Assembly: GCF_017916325.1 (NCBI RefSeq)
Contig: NC_090150.1
Span: forward strand, 205,436-269,435
DNA length: 64,000 bases
DNA from: Leishmania martiniquensis
Lineage: Eukaryota > Euglenozoa > Kinetoplastea > Trypanosomatida > Trypanosomatidae
Direction: 5' to 3'
Part shown: positions 1-15,000 of the stretch, one piece after another
How the letters are laid out: every line of letters begins with the position of its first letter
How positions within the stretch are numbered: the first letter of the stretch is position 1
Notes under the pieces: generated by a model
Databases searched by the model: none
What the model saw: only the letters and a program-made list of their open reading frames with translations
What the model was told of the DNA's origin: nothing
Program-made: the position numbers and the translations under genes

Positions 1-3000
1 CTGAAACTGAAGGAGTGGCCGGTGGAGAACGCGGCGGAGCTGACGATGGTGGAGGCGCGCCTGACGGAGCGCGCTGTGGAGGTGGCGGAGGCGAAGCTCG
101 CGGCGGAGGCGGAGCTGCGAGCCAGGTACCCGAATGTGGCGGCGGCGCCTGGCGCGGCGATGCTGTCGTCGCTGGCGCTTGCACTGGACCCACAGCTGGC
201 GCAGCTCGAGCAGCGGCGCGCGGTGCTCGCTGGCCAGCCGAAGCCCGACCGCGCTGCACTGCGTGCCGCGGAGGCGGCGGCGGCAGCGCGCGTGCAGGAG
301 CTGATGGACGAGGACGCTGACGTCGAGGTGGAGGCGGCGCAGGCGCGTGCGGCGGTGCTGAGGCAGTACCCGATGTGCGCACGCGATGTGACGGAGGCGG
401 TGGGCAAGGACGCCATGTTCGCGTCGCTGGCGGCGCAGCACGCAGGCCTGCTTTCAGACCCTGCAGCCAACAGGACACCGCTGGCCAACGTCGAGGGACT
501 CATGCAGGAGCGCGGTTCGGAGGTGGAGAGCGGGCGCAGGCGTCGCTGCCGGCGCCAGCCCGCCAACCCTCCGCGTCTGTTGGACATGAACGACGTGGCG
601 CTGGAGAGCGGCGAGCTGGACGACTACCACAGTCGGCGCCACCGTCACCGCCGCCGCCGCATGCTGGACGCACAGGAGGTGCCGATGGACGTTGCCGGCG
701 AGGTGCACGAGCAGCAGGACGAGACGGCACCGGTGGCCAGGTCCCGCCACGCTGCGACGCTGCGGCACAGCGACCCGTACTACCAAGAGCTGGCGGCGCT
801 GCGCGCCTCGCTGGTGAAGGAGGACGAGGTCGTCAACGCGGACGGCATTCGGTGTGTGGAGGAGCAGATGAAGGACCGCGTGGCGCAGCTAAACAGCGAC
901 GCCGCACGCGCGGGGGCGGCGGAGGTGCGTGCGGTGGCGGTGCTGCAGGCACGCTACCCCTTCCTTGGTCCTACCGTGACGGGTGAGACACTCACGGCGG
1001 CCGGCCCAGAGGACGACGCTGTGTTCGTGGGTCTAGCGGCCGAGCACGCGGCGCTGAAGGCGACGCCGACGGCGCCGCGGCAGGCGCTGGCGTTCGCGGA
1101 GCAGCAGATGCGTGTGCGCGCGTGTGAGCTGGTAGCGGAGCATGCGCGCGAAGAGGAGGCCCTGCGCGAGAGGCTGCCGTTTGTGGGCGCGCTGCCTGGC
1201 GGCGTAGTGCTGCGCGAGCTGGACATGGCCAACGATCCGGGCATGAAGCCGCTACTGGCGCAGCTGGAGGAGCTGGCCAAGGACCCGGTGTCGGCGCAGG
1301 GGCCGGAGGCGAGGCGACTGGAGAAGGCGATCGGCGAGCTGGCGCGCCGTGCTGCGGAGGACAAGACCGAGCGCCATCGTCACCGTCTGGTGGACGCGGA
1401 GGGGCTGCACGAGCGCTTCCCGTTCCTGCCGGAGGAGCCGGTGCCGGGTATGCCGATCTCGCGGAGGCCGGTGTGATGGAAGACCCCGAGTTCCGCACGC
1501 TGGCGAACGAGCTGGTGGACCTGCGCAGAAGCCCGGAGACCAGCCCGCAGGCGCTGCGCGCCGCGGAGGAGGCGCTGGCGTGCCGCGCTGCCGAGGTGGC
1601 GGCGGCGAAGCTGCGCGCGACGGAGGAGGTGCAGGCGCGCTACCCGTTCCTGTCGAAGCGCGTGGCGGGCGTGCCACTGAGCGAGGTGGCCGCTGGCGCA
1701 GGACGAGCTGTTCCAGGAACTGGCGGCGCAGCGCGCGCCGTTGCTGGGGAGTCCGCGCACAAACGCGGTAAAGCTGCACACGATAGAGGCGCGTGTTCAG
1801 GACCGTGCGCGCGAGCTCGCGGATGCCAAGAGCAGGCTGGATGGTCTCCGCGATGCCGCAGATGACGAGGTGCGCGCGCGCAACCCGTTCCTGCCGCACA
1901 GCGACGTTCGCGGCGTGCGCTGCGCGAGCTGGGCCTGTGGCGGACGCCGCGTATGCGCGGCTGATGGACCGCCGGCTGAAACTGAAGGAGTGGCCGGTGG
2001 AGAACGCGGCGGAGCTGACGATGGTGGAGGCGCGCCTGACGGAGCGCGCTGTGGAGGTGGCGGAGGCGAAGCTCGCGGCGGAGGCGGAGCTGCGAGCCAG
2101 GTACCCGAATGTGGCGGCGGCGCCTGGCGCGGCGATGCTGTCGTCGCTGGCGCTTGCACTGGACCCACAGCTGGCGCAGCTCGAGCAGCGGCGCGCGGTG
2201 CTCGCTGGCCAGCCGAAGCCCGACCGCGCTGCACTGCGTGCCGCGGAGGCGGCGGCGGCAGCGCGCGTGCAGGAGCTGATGGACGAGGACGCTGACGTCG
2301 AGGTGGAGGCGGCGCAGGCGCGTGCGGCGGTGCTGAGGCAGTACCCGATGTGCGCACGCGATGTGACGGAGGCGGTGGGCAAGGACGCCATGTTCGCGTC
2401 GCTGGCGGCGCAGCACGCAGGCCTGCTTTCAGACCCTGCAGCCAACAGGACACCGCTGGCCAACGTCGAGGGACTCATGCAGGAGCGCGGTTCGGAGGTG
2501 GAGAGCGGGCGCAGGCGTCGCTGCCGGCGCCAGCCCGCCAACCCTCCGCGTCTGTTGGACATGAACGACGTGGCGCTGGAGAGCGGCGAGCTGGACGACT
2601 ACCACAGTCGGCGCCACCGTCACCGCCGCCGCCGCATGCTGGACGCACAGGAGGTGCCGATGGACGTTGCCGGCGAGGTGCACGAGCAGCAGGACGAGAC
2701 GGCACCGGTGGCCAGGTCCCGCCACGCTGCGACGCTGCGGCACAGCGACCCGTACTACCAAGAGCTGGCGCGCTGCGCGCCTCGCTGGTGAAGGAGGACG
2801 AGGTCGTCAACGCGGACGGCATTCGGTGTGTGGAGGAGCAGATGAAGGACCGCGTGGCGCAGCTAAACAGCGACGCCGCACGCGCGGGGGCGGCGGAGGT
2901 GCGTGCGGTGGCGGTGCTGCAGGCACGCTACCCCTTCCTTGGTCCTACCGTGACGGGTGAGACACTCACGGCGGCCGGCCCAGAGGACGACGCTGTGTTC

Positions 3001-6000
3001 GTGGGTCTAGCGGCCGAGCACGCGGCGCTGAAGGCGACGCCGACGGCGCCGCGGCAGGCGCTGGCGTTCGCGGAGCAGCAGATGCGTGTGCGCGCGTGTG
3101 AGCTGGTAGCGGAGCATGCGCGCGAAGAGGAGGCCCTGCGCGAGAGGCCGCCGTTTAGGGCGCGCTGCCTGGCGGCGTAGCGCTGCGCGAGCTGGACATG
3201 GCCAACGATCCGGGCATGAAGCCGCTACTGGCGCAGCTGGAGGAGCTGGCCAAGGACCCGGTGTCGGCGCAGGGGCCGGAGGCGAGGCGACTGGAGAAGG
3301 CGATCGGCGAGCTGGCGCGCCGTGCTGCGGAGGACAAGACCGAGCGCCATCGTCACCGTCTGGTGGACGCGGAGGGGCTGCACGAGCGCTTCCCGTTCCT
3401 GCCGGAGGAGCCGGTGCCGGGTATGCCGCTCGCGGAGGCCGGTGTGATGGAAGACCCCGAGTTCCGCACGCTGGCGAACGAGCTGGTGGACCTGCGCAGA
3501 AGCCCGGAGACCAGCCCGCAGGCGCTGCGCGCCGCGGAGGAGGCGCTGGCGTGCCGCGCTGCCGAGGTGGCGGCGGCGAAGCTGCGCGCGACGGAGGAGG
3601 TGCAGGCGCGCTACCCGTTCCTGTCGAAGCGCGTGGCGGGCGTGCCACTGAGCGAGGTGCCGCTGGCGCAGGACGAGCTGTTCCAGGAACTGGTGGCGCA
3701 GCGCGCGCCGTTGCTGGGGAGTCCGCGCACAAACGCGGTAAAGCTGCACACGATAGAGGCGCGTGTTCAGGACCGTGCGCGCGAGCTCGCGGATGCCAAG
3801 AGCAGGCTGGATGGTCTCCGCGATGCCGCAGATGACGAGGTGCGCGCGCGCAACCCGTTCCTGCCGCACAGCGACGTTCGCGGCGTGCGCTGCGCGAGCT
3901 GGGCCTGTGGCGGGACGCCGCGTATGCGCGGCTGATGGACCGCCGGCTGAAACTGAAGGAGTGGCCGGTGGAGAACGCGGCGGAGCTGACGATGGTGGAG
4001 GCGCGCCTGACGGAGCGCGCTGTGGAGGTGGCGGAGGCGAAGCTCGCGGCGGAGGCGGAGCTGCGAGCCAGGTACCCGAATGTGGCGGCGGCGCCTGGCG
4101 CGGCGATGCTGTCGTCGCTGGCGCTTGCACTGGACCCACAGCTGGCGCAGCTCGAGCAGCGGCGCGCGGTGCTCGCTGGCCAGCCGAAGCCCGACCGCGC
4201 TGCACTGCGTGCCGCGGAGGCGGCGGCGGCAGCGCGCGTGCAGGAGCTGATGGACGAGGACGCTGACGTCGAGGTGGAGGCGGCGCAGGCGCGTGCGGCG
4301 GTGCTGAGGCAGTACCCGATGTGCGCACGCGATGTGACGGAGGCGGTGGGCAAGGACGCCATGTTCGCGTCGCTGGCGGCGCAGCACGCAGGCCTGCTTT
4401 CAGACCCTGCAGCCAACAGGACACCGCTGGCCAACGTCGAGGGACTCATGCAGGAGCGCGGTTCGGAGGTGGAGAGCGGGCGCAGGCGTCGCTGCCGGCG
4501 CCAGCCCGCCAACCCTCCGCGTCTGTTGGACATGAACGACGTGGCGCTGGAGAGCGGCGAGCTGGACGACTACCACAGTCGGCGCCACCGTCACCGCCGC
4601 CGCCGCATGCTGGACGCACAGGAGGTGCCGATGGACGTTGCCGGCGAGGTGCACGAGCAGCAGGACGAGACGGCACCGGTGGCCAGGTCCCGCCACGCTG
4701 CGACGCTGCGGCACAGCGACCCGTACTACCAAGAGCTGGCGGCGCTGCGCGCCTCGCTGGTGAAGGAGGACGAGGTCGTCAACGCGGACGGCATTCGGTG
4801 TGTGGAGGAGCAGATGAAGGACCGCGTGGCGCAGCTAAACAGCGACGCCGCACGCGCGGGGGCGGCGGAGGTGCGTGCGGTGGCGGTGCTGCAGGCACGC
4901 TACCCCTTCCTTGGTCCTACCGTGACGGGTGAGACACTCACGGCGGCCGGCCTAGAGGACGACGCTGTGTTCGTGGGTCTAGCGGCCGAGCACGCGGCGC
5001 TGAAGGCGACGCCGACGGCGCCGCGGCAGGCGCTGGCGTTCGCGGAGCAGCAGATGCGTGTGCGCGCGTGTGAGCTGGTAGCGGAGCATGCGCGCGAAGA
5101 GGAGGCCCTGCGCGAGAGGCTGCCGTTTGTGGGCGCGCTGCCTGGCGGCGTAGTCGCTGCGCGAGCTGGACATGGCCAACGATCCGGGCATGAAGCCGCT
5201 ACTGGCGCAGCTGGAGGAGCTGGCCAAGGACCCGGTGTCGGCGCAGGGGCCGGAGGCGAGGCGACTGGAGAAGGCGATCGGCGAGCTGGCGCGCCGTGCT
5301 GCGGAGGACAAGACCGAGCGCCATCGTCACCGTCTGGTGGACGCGGAGGGGCTGCACGAGCGCTTCCCGTTCCTGCCGGAGGAGCCGGTGCCGGGTATGC
5401 CGCTCGCGGAGGCCGGTGTGATGGAAGACCCCGAGTTCCGCACGCTGGCGAACGAGCTGGTGGACCTGCGCAGAAGCCCGGAGACCAGCCCGCAGGCGCT
5501 GCGCGCCGCGGAGGAGGCGCTGGCGTGCCGCGCTGCCGAGGTGGCGGCGGCGAAGCTGCGCGCGACGGAGGAGGTGCAGGCGCGCTACCCGTTCCTGTCG
5601 AAGCGCGTGGCGGGCGTGCCACTGAGCGAGGTGCCGCTGGCGCAGGACGAGCTGTTCCAGGAACTGGCGGCGCAGCGCGCGCCGTTGCTGGGGAGTCCGC
5701 GCACAAACGCGGTAAAGCTGCACACGATAGAGGCGCGTGTTCAGGACCGTGCGCGCGAGCTCGCGGATGCCAAGAGCAGGCTGGATGGTCTCCGCGATGC
5801 CGCAGATGACGAGGTGCGCGCGCGCAACCCGTTCCTGCCGCACAGCGACGTTCGCGGCGTGCGCTGCGCGAGCTGGGCCTGTGGCGGACGCCGCGTATGC
5901 GCGGCTGATGGACCGCCGGCTGAAACTGAAGGAGTGGCCGGTGGAGAACGCGGCGGAGCTGACGATGGTGGAGGCGCGCCTGACGGAGCGCGCTGTGGAG

Positions 6001-9000
6001 GTGGCGGAGGCGAAGCTCGCGGCGGAGGCGGAGCTGCGAGCCAGGTACCCGAATGTGGCGGCGGCGCCTGGCGCGGCGATGCTGTCGTCGCTGGCGCTTG
6101 CACTGGACCCACAGCTGGCGCAGCTCGAGCAGCGGCGCGCGGTGCTCGCTGGCCAGCCGAAGCCCGACCGCGCTGCACTGCGTGCCGCGGAGGCGGCGGC
6201 GGCAGCGCGCGTGCAGGAGCTGATGGACGAGGACGCTGACGTCGAGGTGGAGGCGGCGCAGGCGCGTGCGGCGGTGCTGAGGCAGTACCCGATGTGCGCA
6301 CGCGATGTGACGGAGGCGGTGGGCAAGGACGCCATGTTCGCGTCGCTGGCGGCGCAGCACGCAGGCCTGCTTTCAGACCCTGCAGCCAACAGGACACCGC
6401 TGGCCAACGTCGAGGGACTCATGCAGGAGCGCGGTTCGGAGGTGGAGAGCGGGCGCAGGCGTCGCTGCCGGCGCCAGCCCGCCAACCCTCCGCGTCTGTT
6501 GGACATGAACGACGTGGCGCTGGAGAGCGGCGAGCTGGACGACTACCACAGTCGGCGCCACCGTCACCGCCGCCGCCGCATGCTGGACGCACAGGAGGTG
6601 CCGATGGACGTTGCCGGCGAGGTGCACGAGCAGCAGGACGAGACGGCACCGGTGGCCAGGTCCCGCCACGCTGCGACGCTGCGGCACAGCGACCCGTACT
6701 ACCAAGAGCTGGCGGCGCTGCGCGCCTCGCTGGTGAAGGAGGACGAGGTCGTCAACGCGGACGGCATTCGGTGTGTGGAGGAGCAGATGAAGGACCGCGT
6801 GGCGCAGCTAAACAGCGACGCCGCACGCGCGGGGGCGGCGGAGGTGCGTGCGGTGGCGGTGCTGCAGGCACGCTACCCCTTCCTTGGTCCTACCGTGACG
6901 GGTGAGACACTCACGGCGGCCGGCCTAGAGGACGACGCTGTGTTCGTGGGTCTAGCGGCCGAGCACGCGGCGCTGAAGGCGACGCCGACGGCGCCGCGGC
7001 AGGCGCTGGCGTTCGCGGAGCAGCAGATGCGTGTGCGCGCGTGTGAGCTGGTAGCGGAGCATGCGCGCGAAGAGGAGGCCCTGCGCGAGAGGCTGCCGTT
7101 TGTGGGCGCGCTGCCTGGCGGCGTAGTCGCTGCGCGAGCTGGACATGGCCAACGATCCGGGCATGAAGCCGCTACTGGCGCAGCTGGAGGAGCTGGCCAA
7201 GGACCCGGTGTCGGCGCAGGGGCCGGAGGCGAGGCGACTGGAGAAGGCGATCGGCGAGCTGGCGCGCCGTGCTGCGGAGGACAAGACCGAGCGCCATCGT
7301 CACCGTCTGGTGGACGCGGAGGGGCTGCACGAGCGCTTCCCGTTCCTGCCGGAGGAGCCGGTGCCGGGTATGCCGCTCGCGGAGGCCGGTGTGATGGAAG
7401 ACCCCGAGTTCCGCACGCTGGCGAACGAGCTGGTGGACCTGCGCAGAAGCCCGGAGACCAGCCCGCAGGCGCTGCGCGCCGCGGAGGAGGCGCTGGCGTG
7501 CCGCGCTGCCGAGGTGGCGGCGGCGAAGCTGCGCGCGACGGAGGAGGTGCAGGCGCGCTACCCGTTCCTGTCGAAGCGCGTGGCGGGCGTGCCACTGAGC
7601 GAGGTGCCGCTGGCGCAGGACGAGCTGTTCCAGGAACTGGTGGCGCAGCGCGCGCCGTTGCTGGGGAGTCCGCGCACAAACGCGGTAAAGCTGCACACGA
7701 TAGAGGCGCGTGTTCAGGACCGTGCGCGCGAGCTCGCGGATGCCAAGAGCAGGCTGGATGGTCTCCGCGATGCCGCAGATGACGAGGTGCGCGCGCGCAA
7801 CCCGTTCCTGCCGCACAGCGACGTTCGCGGCGTGCCGCTGCGCGAGCTGGGCCTGTGGCGGGACGCCGCGTATGCGCGGCTGATGGACCGCCGGCTGAAA
7901 CTGAAGGAGTGGCCGGTGGAGAACGCGGCGGAGCTGACGATGGTGGAGGCGCGCCTGACGGAGCGCGCTGTGGAGGTGGCGGAGGCGAAGCTCGCGGCGG
8001 AGGCGGAGCTGCGAGCCAGGTACCCGAATGTGGCGGCGGCGCCTGGCGCGGCGATGCTGTCGTCGCTGGCGCTTGCACTGGACCCACAGCTGGCGCAGCT
8101 CGAGCAGCGGCGCGCGGTGCTCGCTGGCCAGCCGAAGCCCGACCGCGCTGCACTGCGTGCCGCGGAGGCGGCGGCGGCAGCGCGCGTGCAGGAGCTGATG
8201 GACGAGGACGCTGACGTCGAGGTGGAGGCGGCGCAGGCGCGTGCGGCGGTGCTGAGGCAGTACCCGATGTGCGCACGCGATGTGACGGAGGCGGTGGGCA
8301 AGGACGCCATGTTCGCGTCGCTGGCGGCGCAGCACGCAGGCCTGCTTTCAGACCCTGCAGCCAACAGGACACCGCTGGCCAACGTCGAGGGACTCATGCA
8401 GGAGCGCGGTTCGGAGGTGGAGAGCGGGCGCAGGCGTCGCTGCCGGCGCCAGCCCGCCAACCCTCCGCGTCTGTTGGACATGAACGACGTGGCGCTGGAG
8501 AGCGGCGAGCTGGACGACTACCACAGTCGGCGCCACCGTCACCGCCGCCGCCGCATGCTGGACGCACAGGAGGTGCCGATGGACGTTGCCGGCGAGGTGC
8601 ACGAGCAGCAGGACGAGACGGCACCGGTGGCCAGGTCCCGCCACGCTGCGACGCTGCGGCACAGCGACCCGTACTACCAAGAGCTGGCGGCGCTGCGCGC
8701 CTCGCTGGTGAAGGAGGACGAGGTCGTCAACGCGGACGGCATTCGGTGTGTGGAGGAGCAGATGAAGGACCGCGTGGCGCAGCTAAACAGCGACGCCGCA
8801 CGCGCGGGGGCGGCGGAGGTGCGTGCGGTGGCGGTGCTGCAGGCACGCTACCCCTTCCTTGGTCCTACCGTGACGGGTGAGACACTCACGGCGGCCGGCC
8901 TAGAGGACGACGCTGTGTTCGTGGGTCTAGCGGCCGAGCACGCGGCGCTGAAGGCGACGCCGACGGCGCCGCGGCAGGCGCTGGCGTTCGCGGAGCAGCA

Positions 9001-12000
9001 GATGCGTGTGCGCGCGTGTGAGCTGGTAGCGGAGCATGCGCGCGAAGAGGAGGCCCTGCGCGAGAGGCTGCCGTTTGTGGGCGCGCTGCCTGGCGGCGTA
9101 GTCGCTGCGCGAGCTGGACATGGCCAACGATCCGGGCATGAAGCCGCTACTGGCGCAGCTGGAGGAGCTGGCCAAGGACCCGGTGTCGGCGCAGGGGCCG
9201 GAGGCGAGGCGACTGGAGAAGGCGATCGGCGAGCTGGCGCGCCGTGCTGCGGAGGACAAGACCGAGCGCCATCGTCACCGTCTGGTGGACGCGGAGGGGC
9301 TGCACGAGCGCTTCCCGTTCCTGCCGGAGGAGCCGGTGCCGGGTATGCCGCTCGCGGAGGCCGGTGTGATGGAAGACCCCGAGTTCCGCACGCTGGCGAA
9401 CGAGCTGGTGGACCTGCGCAGAAGCCCGGAGACCAGCCCGCAGGCGCTGCGCGCCGCGGAGGAGGCGCTGGCGTGCCGCGCTGCCGAGGTGGCGGCGGCG
9501 AAGCTGCGCGCGACGGAGGAGGTGCAGGCGCGCTACCCGTTCCTGTCGAAGCGCGTGGCGGGCGTGCCACTGAGCGAGGTGCCGCTGGCGCAGGACGAGC
9601 TGTTCCAGGAACTGGTGGCGCAGCGCGCGCCGTTGCTGGGGAGTCCGCGCACAAACGCGGTAAAGCTGCACACGATAGAGGCGCGTGTTCAGGACCGTGC
9701 GCGCGAGCTCGCGGATGCCAAGAGCAGGCTGGATGGTCTCCGCGATGCCGCAGATGACGAGGTGCGCGCGCGCAACCCGTTCCTGCCGCACAGCGACGTT
9801 CGCGGCGTGCCGCTGCGCGAGCTGGGCCTGTGGCGGGACGCCGCGTATGCGCGGCTGATGGACCGCCGGCTGAAACTGAAGGAGTGGCCGGTGGAGAACG
9901 CGGCGGAGCTGACGATGGTGGAGGCGCGCCTGACGGAGCGCGCTGTGGAGGTGGCGGAGGCGAAGCTCGCGGCGGAGGCGGAGCTGCGAGCCAGGTACCC
10001 GAATGTGGCGGCGGCGCCTGGCGCGGCGATGCTGTCGTCGCTGGCGCTTGCACTGGACCCACAGCTGGCGCAGCTCGAGCAGCGGCGCGCGGTGCTCGCT
10101 GGCCAGCCGAAGCCCGACCGCGCTGCACTGCGTGCCGCGGAGGCGGCGGCGGCAGCGCGCGTGCAGGAGCTGATGGACGAGGACGCTGACGTCGAGGTGG
10201 AGGCGGCGCAGGCGCGTGCGGCGGTGCTGAGGCAGTACCCGATGTGCGCACGCGATGTGACGGAGGCGGTGGGCAAGGACGCCATGTTCGCGTCGCTGGC
10301 GGCGCAGCACGCAGGCCTGCTTTCAGACCCTGCAGCCAACAGGACACCGCTGGCCAACGTCGAGGGACTCATGCAGGAGCGCGGTTCGGAGGTGGAGAGC
10401 GGGCGCAGGCGTCGCTGCCGGCGCCAGCCCGCCAACCCTCCGCGTCTGTTGGACATGAACGACGTGGCGCTGGAGAGCGGCGAGCTGGACGACTACCACA
10501 GTCGGCGCCACCGTCACCGCCGCCGCCGCATGCTGGACGCACAGGAGGTGCCGATGGACGTTGCCGGCGAGGTGCACGAGCAGCAGGACGAGACGGCACC
10601 GGTGGCCAGGTCCCGCCACGCTGCGACGCTGCGGCACAGCGACCCGTACTACCAAGAGCTGGCGGCGCTGCGCGCCTCGCTGGTGAAGGAGGACGAGGTC
10701 GTCAACGCGGACGGCATTCGGTGTGTGGAGGAGCAGATGAAGGACCGCGTGGCGCAGCTAAACAGCGACGCCGCACGCGCGGGGGCGGCGGAGGTGCGTG
10801 CGGTGGCGGTGCTGCAGGCACGCTACCCCTTCCTTGGTCCTACCGTGACGGGTGAGACACTCACGGCGGCCGGCCTAGAGGACGACGCTGTGTTCGTGGG
10901 TCTAGCGGCCGAGCACGCGGCGCTGAAGGCGACGCCGACGGCGCCGCGGCAGGCGCTGGCGTTCGCGGAGCAGCAGATGCGTGTGCGCGCGTGTGAGCTG
11001 GTAGCGGAGCATGCGCGCGAAGAGGAGGCCCTGCGCGAGAGGCTGCCGTTTGTGGGCGCGCTGCCTGGCGGCGTAGTCGCTGCGCGAGCTGGACATGGCC
11101 AACGATCCGGGCATGAAGCCGCTACTGGCGCAGCTGGAGGAGCTGGCCAAGGACCCGGTGTCGGCGCAGGGGCCGGAGGCGAGGCGACTGGAGAAGGCGA
11201 TCGGCGAGCTGGCGCGCCGTGCTGCGGAGGACAAGACCGAGCGCCATCGTCACCGTCTGGTGGACGCGGAGGGGCTGCACGAGCGCTTCCCGTTCCTGCC
11301 GGAGGAGCCGGTGCCGGGTATGCCGCTCGCGGAGGCCGGTGTGATGGAAGACCCCGAGTTCCGCACGCTGGCGAACGAGCTGGTGGACCTGCGCAGAAGC
11401 CCGGAGACCAGCCCGCAGGCGCTGCGCGCCGCGGAGGAGGCGCTGGCGTGCCGCGCTGCCGAGGTGGCGGCGGCGAAGCTGCGCGCGACGGAGGAGGTGC
11501 AGGCGCGCTACCCGTTCCTGTCGAAGCGCGTGGCGGGCGTGCCACTGAGCGAGGTGCCGCTGGCGCAGGACGAGCTGTTCCAGGAACTGGTGGCGCAGCG
11601 CGCGCCGTTGCTGGGGAGTCCGCGCACAAACGCGGTAAAGCTGCACACGATAGAGGCGCGTGTTCAGGACCGTGCGCGCGAGCTCGCGGATGCCAAGAGC
11701 AGGCTGGATGGTCTCCGCGATGCCGCAGATGACGAGGTGCGCGCGCGCAACCCGTTCCTGCCGCACAGCGACGTTCGCGGCGTGCCGCTGCGCGAGCTGG
11801 GCCTGTGGCGGGACGCCGCGTATGCGCGGCTGATGGACCGCCGGCTGAAACTGAAGGAGTGGCCGGTGGAGAACGCGGCGGAGCTGACGATGGTGGAGGC
11901 GCGCCTGACGGAGCGCGCTGTGGAGGTGGCGGAGGCGAAGCTCGCGGCGGAGGCGGAGCTGCGAGCCAGGTACCCGAATGTGGCGGCGGCGCCTGGCGCG

Positions 12001-15000
12001 GCGATGCTGTCGTCGCTGGCGCTTGCACTGGACCCACAGCTGGCGCAGCTCGAGCAGCGGCGCGCGGTGCTCGCTGGCCAGCCGAAGCCCGACCGCGCTG
12101 CACTGCGTGCCGCGGAGGCGGCGGCGGCAGCGCGCGTGCAGGAGCTGATGGACGAGGACGCTGACGTCGAGGTGGAGGCGGCGCAGGCGCGTGCGGCGGT
12201 GCTGAGGCAGTACCCGATGTGCGCACGCGATGTGACGGAGGCGGTGGGCAAGGACGCCATGTTCGCGTCGCTGGCGGCGCAGCACGCAGGCCTGCTTTCA
12301 GACCCTGCAGCCAACAGGACACCGCTGGCCAACGTCGAGGGACTCATGCAGGAGCGCGGTTCGGAGGTGGAGAGCGGGCGCAGGCGTCGCTGCCGGCGCC
12401 AGCCCGCCAACCCTCCGCGTCTGTTGGACATGAACGACGTGGCGCTGGAGAGCGGCGAGCTGGACGACTACCACAGTCGGCGCCACCGTCACCGCCGCCG
12501 CCGCATGCTGGACGCACAGGAGGTGCCGATGGACGTTGCCGGCGAGGTGCACGAGCAGCAGGACGAGACGGCACCGGTGGCCAGGTCCCGCCACGCTGCG
12601 ACGCTGCGGCACAGCGACCCGTACTACCAAGAGCTGGCGGCGCTGCGCGCCTCGCTGGTGAAGGAGGACGAGGTCGTCAACGCGGACGGCATTCGGTGTG
12701 TGGAGGAGCAGATGAAGGACCGCGTGGCGCAGCTAAACAGCGACGCCGCACGCGCGGGGGCGGCGGAGGTGCGTGCGGTGGCGGTGCTGCAGGCACGCTA
12801 CCCCTTCCTTGGTCCTACCGTGACGGGTGAGACACTCACGGCGGCCGGCCTAGAGGACGACGCTGTGTTCGTGGGTCTAGCGGCCGAGCACGCGGCGCTG
12901 AAGGCGACGCCGACGGCGCCGCGGCAGGCGCTGGCGTTCGCGGAGCAGCAGATGCGTGTGCGCGCGTGTGAGCTGGTAGCGGAGCATGCGCGCGAAGAGG
13001 AGGCCCTGCGCGAGAGGCTGCCGTTTGTGGGCGCGCTGCCTGGCGGCGTAGTCGCTGCGCGAGCTGGACATGGCCAACGATCCGGGCATGAAGCCGCTAC
13101 TGGCGCAGCTGGAGGAGCTGGCCAAGGACCCGGTGTCGGCGCAGGGGCCGGAGGCGAGGCGACTGGAGAAGGCGATCGGCGAGCTGGCGCGCCGTGCTGC
13201 GGAGGACAAGACCGAGCGCCATCGTCACCGTCTGGTGGACGCGGAGGGGCTGCACGAGCGCTTCCCGTTCCTGCCGGAGGAGCCGGTGCCGGGTATGCCG
13301 CTCGCGGAGGCCGGTGTGATGGAAGACCCCGAGTTCCGCACGCTGGCGAACGAGCTGGTGGACCTGCGCAGAAGCCCGGAGACCAGCCCGCAGGCGCTGC
13401 GCGCCGCGGAGGAGGCGCTGGCGTGCCGCGCTGCCGAGGTGGCGGCGGCGAAGCTGCGCGCGACGGAGGAGGTGCAGGCGCGCTACCCGTTCCTGTCGAA
13501 GCGCGTGGCGGGCGTGCCACTGAGCGAGGTGCCGCTGGCGCAGGACGAGCTGTTCCAGGAACTGGTGGCGCAGCGCGCGCCGTTGCTGGGGAGTCCGCGC
13601 ACAAACGCGGTAAAGCTGCACACGATAGAGGCGCGTGTTCAGGACCGTGCGCGCGAGCTCGCGGATGCCAAGAGCAGGCTGGATGGTCTCCGCGATGCCG
13701 CAGATGACGAGGTGCGCGCGCGCAACCCGTTCCTGCCGCACAGCGACGTTCGCGGCGTGCCGCTGCGCGAGCTGGGCCTGTGGCGGGACGCCGCGTATGC
13801 GCGGCTGATGGACCGCCGGCTGAAACTGAAGGAGTGGCCGGTGGAGAACGCGGCGGAGCTGACGATGGTGGAGGCGCGCCTGACGGAGCGCGCTGTGGAG
13901 GTGGCGGAGGCGAAGCTCGCGGCGGAGGCGGAGCTGCGAGCCAGGTACCCGAATGTGGCGGCGGCGCCTGGCGCGGCGATGCTGTCGTCGCTGGCGCTTG
14001 CACTGGACCCACAGCTGGCGCAGCTCGAGCAGCGGCGCGCGGTGCTCGCTGGCCAGCCGAAGCCCGACCGCGCTGCACTGCGTGCCGCGGAGGCGGCGGC
14101 GGCAGCGCGCGTGCAGGAGCTGATGGACGAGGACGCTGACGTCGAGGTGGAGGCGGCGCAGGCGCGTGCGGCGGTGCTGAGGCAGTACCCGATGTGCGCA
14201 CGCGATGTGACGGAGGCGGTGGGCAAGGACGCCATGTTCGCGTCGCTGGCGGCGCAGCACGCAGGCCTGCTTTCAGACCCTGCAGCCAACAGGACACCGC
14301 TGGCCAACGTCGAGGGACTCATGCAGGAGCGCGGTTCGGAGGTGGAGAGCGGGCGCAGGCGTCGCTGCCGGCGCCAGCCCGCCAACCCTCCGCGTCTGTT
14401 GGACATGAACGACGTGGCGCTGGAGAGCGGCGAGCTGGACGACTACCACAGTCGGCGCCACCGTCACCGCCGCCGCCGCATGCTGGACGCACAGGAGGTG
14501 CCGATGGACGTTGCCGGCGAGGTGCACGAGCAGCAGGACGAGACGGCACCGGTGGCCAGGTCCCGCCACGCTGCGACGCTGCGGCACAGCGACCCGTACT
14601 ACCAAGAGCTGGCGGCGCTGCGCGCCTCGCTGGTGAAGGAGGACGAGGTCGTCAACGCGGACGGCATTCGGTGTGTGGAGGAGCAGATGAAGGACCGCGT
14701 GGCGCAGCTAAACAGCGACGCCGCACGCGCGGGGGCGGCGGAGGTGCGTGCGGTGGCGGTGCTGCAGGCACGCTACCCCTTCCTTGGTCCTACCGTGACG
14801 GGTGAGACACTCACGGCGGCCGGCCTAGAGGACGACGCTGTGTTCGTGGGTCTAGCGGCCGAGCACGCGGCGCTGAAGGCGACGCCGACGGCGCCGCGGC
14901 AGGCGCTGGCGTTCGCGGAGCAGCAGATGCGTGTGCGCGCGTGTGAGCTGGTAGCGGAGCATGCGCGCGAAGAGGAGGCCCTGCGCGAGAGGCTGCCGTT